From Mesocentrotus franciscanus (lineage: Eukaryota > Echinodermata > Echinoidea > Camarodonta > Strongylocentrotidae): a stretch of DNA of 64,000 bases. The stretch lies in the NCBI GenBank assembly GCA_037976565.1, contig CP137666.1:50495271-50559270 (forward strand). Reading direction: 5' to 3'. Below are positions 49,979-58,086 of this stretch, piece by piece. Made by a program: the position numbers and the translations under genes. Under the pieces are notes generated by a model. It was given only the letters and a program-made list of their open reading frames with translations, had not been told where the DNA came from and searched no databases. How positions within the stretch are numbered: position 1 is the first letter of the stretch; each line of letters begins with the position of its first letter.

Positions 49979-50200
49979 AGATCTGGAACAGGAACACGAA
50001 TCAAACAGCGGAATTGGGTCCTATTTTATCGAAAAGTAAAATGGTAGTAAATGCTGAATATGCACGACTCAGCCTCTCTCATCCTCGTGCATATTCATCA
50101 TTTTCAGCGAACGGCGCGCTATAGCATTAATATTTATATTTGCTGCGCCGCTACAGTGCATCTGTACTTTCTCTCCACCGTGTTGAATTGACGGTACAAC

Positions 50201-51079
50201 TAGGGTGTCTGATCGCGCACCCGATGTTGTGTGCTAAAATCCTTCCCATAGAGATTGCATGCAGCCCTATGCAGTCTACGTACATTGCGCGACCATGCAA
50301 AATTGGTCAATGTTTTTATCACCAAATCGAAATTCAAACCTAAATCGCTTGTGATCCTGAAGGTAAAACTCAATAAATGAGGTGTCATATGAAAGAGCAG
50401 GTTTTTCTCCATATTTCCCAAAGGGGCTCACTTTGGAATTCTAAAAATATCCTGATCAAAACAGCGATTTAAACATCGTTTCCATCGTAGCTCCGATCTC
50501 TGCCACTTTCCTGAACCGAGCCCCCGAGGCTTATGTAGGGCTAGACGTAAGGAAAATATCCCAGCACTTATTTTTTCGCTAGCCCCAAGGGATCACAAGC
50601 GATTACAGTTTGAAAATACCCTTCCCACATTTTTCGGATCAGCTAAGCAGGGAGGCGTGAGCTCCGCCGGCCGAACCCATGGTGATAGCGCGTAAAATCT
50701 GCACATGAATAAACATCGGACCGCATGTTTGCAAACCCGAAGTGGGTGCCCATTGAAGACAATGGATTGCCGATCGCGCATCATTTAAGCGACACGTACG
50801 CTTGCACGCGTATGTGTACGCTTGCATATTGCGCAATTCAGCTGTTGTGCTAAATTTAGCAAAACAACATAACTCTGCGTGTACGTCTTTTTCGTCGATT
50901 CTTACAAAAAATGGATGAATATTGTAAGGAATTGAAGGGGCTGTAACTTTTGATAGAAACATCGGTGAGTCTTGAAATTTGAAATGTATTATTCTGAGTG
51001 AATAATTTTTTCAATTATCCAACCATAATGGTGAAAAACGATCCAAAAGGGAAAATTGAAAAATCGTTCAGACACCCTA
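50201..51079. mobile_element. 879-bp TIR element, ends TAGGGTGTCTGA, 7-bp flanking duplication
   Basis: Starts TAGGGTGTCTGA and ends TCAGACACCCTA; flanked on both sides by GTACAAC (50,194-50,200; 51,080-51,086). An internal inverted pair AATCGCTTGTGATCC / GGATCACAAGCGATT lies at about 50,343 and 50,589. No convincing ORF. The superfamily is uncertain. Confidence 0.75.
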
Positions 51080-51384
51080 GTACAACATGCATGGATGGCT
51101 CGGTTTAGGACGAGGAATCACCCTTTTTCCCATCGAAGACTTCTTCAAATTGTAATTTCAATTGGTTTTTGCGGATGCCCAGAGAAGTCGAGCACACATG
51201 TAAGTCAAATTGTAATTACTACCGTTTTACTTTTCGATAAAATAGGACCCAATTCCGCCGTTTGATTCCTGTTCCTGTTCCAGAGCTCCGACGCCAAAGC
51301 AGTAGACTCTAGATCTAGTACTAGTAGAGCAAGTGTGCAAGTAATGCACCTGTCAATTGTATGACCCACCCCATGAACCCCGGG

Positions 51385-51545
51385 GATGGTGCGTCACTTG
51401 TCTAATGTGCGTCGGATTTTACTATACCATGACGCACATATGCGGCAAAACTATGACGAACTTCAGGCTACCAATGACGGTACCTCGGTCAAAATTATGA
51501 CGCACCAGTTGTTGATTTTGACTGTCATTTTGACGCACATTCGAC
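51385..51545. promoter_or_regulatory. Cluster of TGACGCAC / GTGCGTCA motifs
   Basis: Five matches to GTGCGTC(A/G) or TGACGCAC in about 160 bp (near 51,389, 51,409, 51,430, 51,500, 51,531) in both orientations. TGACG is the core of CREB/ATF half-sites. A further TACGTCA is at about 51,906. Function is speculative. Confidence 0.3.
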
Positions 51546-53264
51546 ATGGTCGAAATGATACAGAACGTGTTTTTCCTGATTTGCGATCGGGTCTAATCTC
51601 ATTTCCAGGCACGAGCACTCGTTTGTTGTTGCAATACCGTTCCCCCACCTGCACCGTGCACGGCACAATGTTTTCTGTTTTCTAGTAGACATCTACGATA
51701 GATCTACTGTACTGGGATGGTGGTGCAGGGCTTTGCCATAAAATGCCCTTGTTTTTATATAATATTCCCTTTTCTGAAATCTATCATTAATACGCTCTAG
51801 ATCTATTATCAAAATCAAAGTAAAATACAGAATACGTACGGTCAGATTTGTTTCATATTTCTTCAAGTCTTTTTATTAAATGCGCGCGATGGTGATGCAC
51901 AGCGGTACGTCACTTGGATCTCACACTCATATCACATGGATGAGTTTGTTTCGCTGCACTGCGCAATGTCTGGCTTTTACATACACATTTCAAGGCACGT
52001 AAGATGCTGCGAACGTAAAAGCGCATTTAAACGCCGCTTACTTCAGTCCGATCACTACGTATTGAACCCACAGAAAACCAACCGCATGGCGATCTGCGAT
52101 ACATGTGCTTTCCTATGCGAAAAAATTGTCTGTAGCTTGTCGAGTGCTGAGCTGAAAGTTAGTAGTACAAATTTAAGTGCCAATTACAAATCAATTTGAA
52201 GATCGTATTATAAGTATGATCGTAAGTAATAGTACTTGCATTGTTCGTGTTACGGTGACCAGCGCATTAATTTCGCTCTTTAATTTGGCAATTGCTTGCA
52301 AGAACACATTGATTTTCAGCAATACACGACGGGATCGAGGAGTTTTGACTTTTGTGACCAGTGGCAGTAGCAGTGCAGTGAAAGTGATGGGATCTATGCA
52401 ATTTCGTGCTGAAAACTACACAATTTAACAATTTCTAAAGATCGAGGTATGTATAACAGTAAAAAAATAATAATTTCAATGGTCAGGGATGCCTTTGATT
52501 AACTTAAAAATATGGGATACTGAGAATATTTTGATTCAAATGCGTCGGGAATTTACGTGGACGTGGTGTGATGCCGAATCTCAGCAGTTTTGTGTCGCCT
52601 TTTCAAAATTCAACGCATAGTTGTTTCTTGTATTTCGTTCATATCTGATTTGATGTTCTTGCCTGTACTGTAGATCTATATCATGAACAAAGTATTTAAT
52701 AAAATTTCTTAATATTTTTTGCGTGAGTTGTGTGCAATGAAACTATTAAAAGTAGTCTAGGTCTAGATCTAGTTTTTTCTGAGATTTGTATAGATCTAGT
52801 CTATATGTCATGATCTACATGTAGTTGGACTTCACTATTCATTGTGACGGTGACTGTCTATTCAGATATTTTTCTCTGCCTGGGCTGGACCCCAGGCAGT
52901 CCCCTGAACCAAACTAAACACCTTCTTTTCGATCAATTCATATCTAAGTTCTCTGTCATATTGTGAAATCAAAAAAAGAAAGACATACAGGCCTCCTGCC
53001 AAGAAATTAAAAACGCGTGGCGCGACCCGAGGGAAAATTTGACCCCCCCCCCCAAAAAAAAGTAAAAATTTGATTTTTTTTTTTTTTTTTTAAATTTTTT
53101 TTTTAAATTTAAATTTATTTTTTACAAGTATTACAAGTAATTTGATGAATTTTTAATACCATACCTGCCAACCCTTACGAATAATTCAGAATATTCTGTT
53201 TTTTGGGGATTTCTAGGACCAGAAAATCTGGAATTTTCTGATTTTTCAAAAAAAAAAAAAAAAA

Positions 53265-53990
53265 AATTTTTTCCCCCCAGAGAAATTCGATGTATAAAAT
53301 ACCTTGGCTTTTGTTTCACCATATATCACCGAGATTTGAAAGTCAAAGTCAAAGAGCTTTTTTTTTTGTTTGCGGCTGATCTACCGACCCCACAAACGCG
53401 GTGCAATTCGCCAGGAGCTACTGTATAGTGATCGCCATAGAACCGCTGCGATTGTAAAATGTTTTGTTTTGGGGGGTTTTTCCCAGAGAAATTACATGTA
53501 AAAAATACCTTTTATTTCTATGTATATATCACCAGGATTTTAAAGTCAAAGAGCCTTTTTTTTTTTTTATCACTAGATCGTTCGCATCGTCTCCGTTGAG
53601 TCGTTGCGGCTGATCTACTGACCCCACACCCGCGGTGCATTTCGCCGGGAGCTACCGCATAGTGATCGCCATAGAACCGCTGCGATTGTAAAATATTTTG
53701 TTTTGGGGGGGTTTTTCTCAGAGAAATTTGATGTAAAAAATACCTTTTATTTCTATGTATATCACCAGGATTTTAAAGTCAAAGAGCCTTTTTTTTTTTT
53801 TGATCACTAGATCGTTCGCATTGACTCAGTCGAGTTGCTGCGGCTGATCTACTGACCCAACGCACGCGGTGCAATTTGCCGGGAGCTACCGCATAGTGAT
53901 CGCCATAGAACCGCTGCGATCGTAAAATGTTTTGTTTTGGGGTTTTTCCCCAGAGAAATTTGATGTAAAAAAATACTTTTTATTTACAGG
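53265..53990. repeat. Tandem array, unit about 235 bp, three copies plus partial
   Basis: GCGGCTGATCTAC recurs at about 53,372, 53,606 and 53,840; TTTTGTTTTGGGG at about 53,460, 53,694 and 53,930. Each unit carries GAGCTAC(T/C)G(T/C)ATAGTGATCG and a poly-T tract. It lies just upstream of the candidate first exon of the transposase gene. Confidence 0.9.
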
Positions 53991-54393
53991 TCGTCTCTTA
54001 CGATTGTCGCACATAGGGGTCAAGGCCAAGGGCAGGCAAGAAATCTTTTGAGGGGAATGAACTGATTTGTAAAAAAAATATATAGACATCTATATTTACA
54101 ATTAGATGTATCATGTTTGTGACTGAAACCCCCTCACTTTTTTTATGTGGGGGAAGGGGGACATCATGTCAAATGCCTTTGCCTTGTCAAAATTGCATAT
54201 GTTTTAGACAAAATTCTAGACTAAACATTTTCAATTTTCTAAAATTTTGCTTACTTGCTTCGCTCATTCAGAAATTCTAAACAAACACAGTCTGCTACAC
54301 CGCTAAAAGTGGACGTATTTAGAATTAATTTGGCCTAAATAAAACAATTTCACCAAAATTAATTTGGATTTTTATTGTCTATTTGTATCTCAG

Positions 54394-54621
54394 ATCAATG
54401 CCCTGACCTTCACACGTGTCATTTTCTGCTTGCACCGACTGTTTGTCACATCTTTCTACTTTGTGTGCTTACCTGCCATGCCTGTGTACCTGCTGCCATG
54501 TCTCTGCCATTGCAAGTCTACCTCGCTATAGTGTCTGTCTACCGTGCCTCTCTGACATAGCTGCCTACCAGTACTGCGACATTGGTGAACTACAAGTGAA
54601 TTGACCTGATCTATTTTCAAG
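54394..54621 (+). other. Candidate non-coding 5' exon of the transposase gene
   Basis: Preceded by a T-rich tract and CAG (54,391-54,393) and followed by a donor (CAAG|GTATAT). C/T-rich with many TGCC motifs, unlike the AT-rich surroundings. No long frame in phase. Linked to the coding exon by inference only. Confidence 0.4.
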
Positions 54622-55111
54622 GTATATGGCAACTATTTTAATATTTTGATATTTTAAAGGGGGCAGTAATACTCAAATATATATACTTAGTATTCTCACA
54701 GTTTCAGGGGTGAAAATTTATTCTTTTCACTGTCATTTCATAGACATACATAAACACCTATCAAAGACACTCTGAAACCGTCCATGTAAAAATGAAAACT
54801 ACTTGACCAAAATGTATGATGTTGGTGTTGCAAGAATCACAAAGGAACAATCTTTAAATGCACTACATGCAAATTCAAAATTATCTTTGGGAAATTGCCG
54901 GAAAATCTAGGTTGTTGGGGGCACCCTGTCTGTGCATTTGTTTGTTTTCTGTTTAGAAGTACACATCTTTCCCTTTAATTTCATGCATTAAAAATCAATG
55001 AAAATTGCATTTTTGATTATGAAGCATTGATTTATGATTGGATGTTTTAGTTGCAATGGTTACCGTTTGAACTTGAAATGAAAATCCATCAATTAAATTT
55101 TTGCATTTTCT

Positions 55112-55989
55112 CAAACGCCCCTCATGTCAACCAATTTTGTTGTGCTGTTTCTCAAATGTGCCACTTATAAAAATAAGCTGTGCTAAATTTGAAACAAATT
55201 GGTCTTTGTCTTCTGGGGCCACATGACCCCTAAAGTTTGTATGCGAAAACAAGTTTTCTGCAGGATATAACACAAAAATTTATACGTGGGACTGTACTAA
55301 ACATTTTGGGGCTACATGCTCACTTTGTAAGGCGTTTGCCGAAAAACTAAGACAGATATGATCAAGATCTGAAAATGTGATAAAGATGAGATGTTGAAAA
55401 TTACTCTCCACCCATTTTTTGCATGAGATATTCCGACGTGGCATGGTAAAAAGAATTGTGAAAAATGGTGAAAACTTGTAAATTTGGCAAAAATGCCATT
55501 TTCGTTTTTTTTTTTTACTGTGGCCCGTTAAATAAACCCGTGCCAAAAATAGGTAGAGAGTAATTTTTAACATCTCATCTATACTACATAGAGAGCAGTG
55601 GCGGATCCAGGGGGGCAACAGGCGTGCGCCCCTATTTTTGGATACCACCCATTGAACATACATGTTAATTTTCGAAAAATTTCGGCTGTGCCCCCCCCCC
55701 CCTTTTTTTCAAATCCTGGATCCGCTGGAGAGATCTTGATCATATCTTTCTTGATTTCTTAGCAAACGTCTGTCGAAGAGAACGCATAGCACCAACATTT
55801 TTAGTTCAGTCCCATGTATAGATTTTTGTGTTATATCCTGCAGAAAACTAATTTTCGCATACAAACTAGCGGTCATGTGCCCCAGAAAACGAAGACCAAT
55901 TTGTTTTAAATTTAGTACAGCTTATTTTTATAATACTTGGCATATTTGAGGAACGGCACAACAAAATTGGTTGACATGAGGGGCATTTG
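55112..55989. mobile_element. Long inverted repeat (foldback element), about 880 bp
   Basis: The outer left arm starts CAAACGCCCCTCATGTCAACC and the outer right arm ends with its inverse. Pairing continues inward (GCAGGATATAAC / GTTATATCCTGC; GATGAGATGTT / AACATCTCATC). The right arm is interrupted by the small element at 55,596-55,727. No ORF. Confidence 0.8.
55596..55727. mobile_element. Small TIR MITE (CAGTGGCGGATCCAGG) nested in the foldback element
   Basis: Begins CAGTGGCGGATCCAGG and ends CCTGGATCCGCTG, with GAGAG on both sides. It interrupts the right arm of the surrounding inverted repeat relative to the left arm, which shows the order of insertion. The interior has a long poly-C/poly-T tract. 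Confidence 0.75.
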
Positions 55990-56119
55990 ATATGCACCCT
56001 ATGCCCCCCCCCCCACCCCCTAGTTACGTTCCTGTAAAGGTTGTTGATTTTTTATTGAATATCTTTGAATATCATAAACTCATACTGTATTTGCTACTTG
56101 TTTTATGCCTATCTGACAG

Positions 56120-56205
56120 TTGTAACGTGCCACACCTGCCCACATCACCTTGCTCCAACTGCCTACTACACCTGTGTACTGTGGTCCATTGTTGCATCAC
56201 TTAAG
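56120..56205 (+). other. Candidate second non-coding 5' exon of the transposase gene
   Basis: Flanked by ...CTGACAG (acceptor, ends 56,119) and TTAAG|GTATGT (strong donor). C-rich with TGCC/CACC motifs, like the exon at 54,394-54,621. A third acceptor, TATAAACAG, ends at 56,669, ten bases before the ATG. Confidence 0.45.
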
Positions 56206-56678
56206 GTATGTAGAAACCCACGAATCATAAATTTACTTATATTGATATGGAAATATTTTTATCTTCAAGAATATATTAAATTTTTCTGGCAGGGTACTTG
56301 TATATGAAAACTAGAAAACTTTTTTTGAAAATACATAGGGGGGGGGGGTATTTTGGCCCCCTTTGATCTACACAACAGATCACGAGATCAACAGAAAATT
56401 TGGCACATGCATAGAATCTGACGTGAACTGCATGTCACTGTCAGCAAAAAATAAAATATTTTAAAGTAAACAGTCAGGAAAATGGCTAGATCAGAAAAAT
56501 CACTGCACTTGGGCCTTCAATATTTTTCTCTCGCAATGCACTCACCATTAGTGCATAGATTTGTGTGCACCCTCAAAATCATATTCAGTCATTAACTAAT
56601 AATTGAATGTCTTTAGAATATCATGAAATTAATTTTTTCTTGATTTCTCTATTTTTTTTTTATAAACAGACAGCCACC

Positions 56679-57999
56679 ATGGCTTCACCATCGCCACCAC
56701 TCATTATGACTACCATTGAAGTAGACGGGAAGGAGGTTCTTAAGAAGATCATGCGGGTGAAGACAATTGGGGAAGTTGAACAAGAAGCGAAAGGTGTATG
56801 CTAGGTTAAAATCCCTAATCAGAGAACGTGTTATGGTGTACAAACCAATTTTTGAAACTTATGTAGACGTTATAGAGCATGAATGTGTGGAGAATGACAA
56901 GATTCTTTTGAAATTCGTTTCGGCACCAACCTCCGCTGAGTTTGCTGAAACTGCTGGAGAAGTGTTCATGAGAAGCGAGTACCATGGTTCTTTACAAGAA
57001 ACAACAGCAGAAGAAACCACAGATTCATCAGAAGGAGTAGCATCGACCTCAAGTACTGTATCAGGAGGAGCATCGAATAAGAGACAATCCACTCTGACAT
57101 TTGATGGAGGAAGGCTTAACATCAGCCACCAAGCGCCTACTGCTGTTATTGACCAAGACGATGGGATTGAAGAAAAAGCCAAAATATTTGGAAAAGGTGG
57201 TAAGAAACTCAATAAATACCATGCAAGTATTAATGATGCTGCCGTTCAAATTGCAAAAGAAAATCCGATACTTGTAAGCAACAAAGGACTCCTCCTTGAA
57301 AAAGCAAGACAGAGGGTACATGCAAGGGGGTACACCTATCAACATGGAAGTAAAACCAGGAGTAAAGTGTTTGGTAAAGTAAAAGAGGAAAAGCCTGTCT
57401 ATGCGAAGGAAGCTGCACGAGACGACCGCCAAGCTGAGGTGAATGAAAAGATCTTAAGTTTTGAAACACAACTTGGATATTTGGAAAAGGGGAAAGAAAG
57501 AGCAGTAAACTCAAATAACTATGGACAGGCAGCATCATTTGAGCAGCAGTGTGTCGAGCTCAAACTCAAAGTGAGAAAGCTAAAGTTTGAAAAGTCTGAA
57601 ATAGAGGCAAAGAATAAAAGCTTGAAAAGTAGAAGAATGAAAAGAAAAAGCAAAGAAAGTGGGGGGAAAAAAGATGCTGCTGGGCCATCAAAGAGGAGCA
57701 AAGTTGTGGACTGTCGGTCATCAGCAGCTGAGGATGAAGTTGCAGTTACTGAGGCAGAGGAACATAGTCAGGATGCTGAAACGTTGGTCAGAGAGTTGGT
57801 AGAACAATTAGTACACAAGACTATCGAGTCCGTTGGGTCAGGTGAAGAACCTGCAGAGAGCATTTTGAAAGGCATCATGTCTGGAAGTGTGGTTGTATGT
57901 GAAGCAGACTCAAGCTGCGATGAACTGGAAGATGGAAATACCCATGGAGACCGCAATGATGAAGATGATGGATTGGAAGGAAGCAATGATTCTAATTGA
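56679..57999 (+). CDS. Transposon-encoded protein, N-terminal part (coiled coil, basic), one frame break
   Basis: Starts at an ATG in an excellent Kozak context (GCCACCATGG). The first frame reads MASPSPPLIMTTIEVDGKEV to VKTIG; then the frame changes at the GGGG run 56,769-56,772. Removing one G joins VKTIG to KLNKKRKVYARLKSL, giving about 439 residues to the TGA at 57,997. Segments: basic helical start, a Ser/Thr-rich stretch, a conserved-looking block (NDAAVQIAKENPILVSNKG), a long coiled coil (about 57,430-57,650), a basic nuclear-localisation-like cluster (KSRRMKRKSK), and an acidic tail. It is in the same frame as the next ORF, with two stops between them. It is probably the N-terminal region of the same transposase or a companion protein. 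I recognise the general look of an uncharacterised invertebrate family, but no named one. Confidence 0.7.
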
Positions 58000-58086
58000 T
58001 ATAAAGATATGCTATCTCGAGAAAATTTCTCAGAATCATTTACCAAGAAAGATGGAATTTACTTCTCTGCATGATCAGGGGTAGCA

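Larger units (their letters stand above)
49918..51330. repeat. Inverted-repeat pair upstream of the CIZ1-like gene
   Basis: Left arm 49,918-50,050 and right arm 51,212-51,330 are inverted copies (CGGAATTGGGTCCTATTTTA versus its complement; TCGAAAAGTAAAA(T/C)GGTAGTAA; GGCGTCGGAGCTC; CTAGTACTAG). Between them lies the TIR element at 50,201-51,079. The left arm contains a 12-bp hairpin at 49,947-49,978. The region may overlap the CIZ1 promoter, but no start site could be identified. Confidence 0.75.

Noticed and set aside
57061..57538. Minus-strand ORFs opposite the transposase N-terminal region
   Set aside because: Shadows of the strongly coding plus strand; no independent coding signal.
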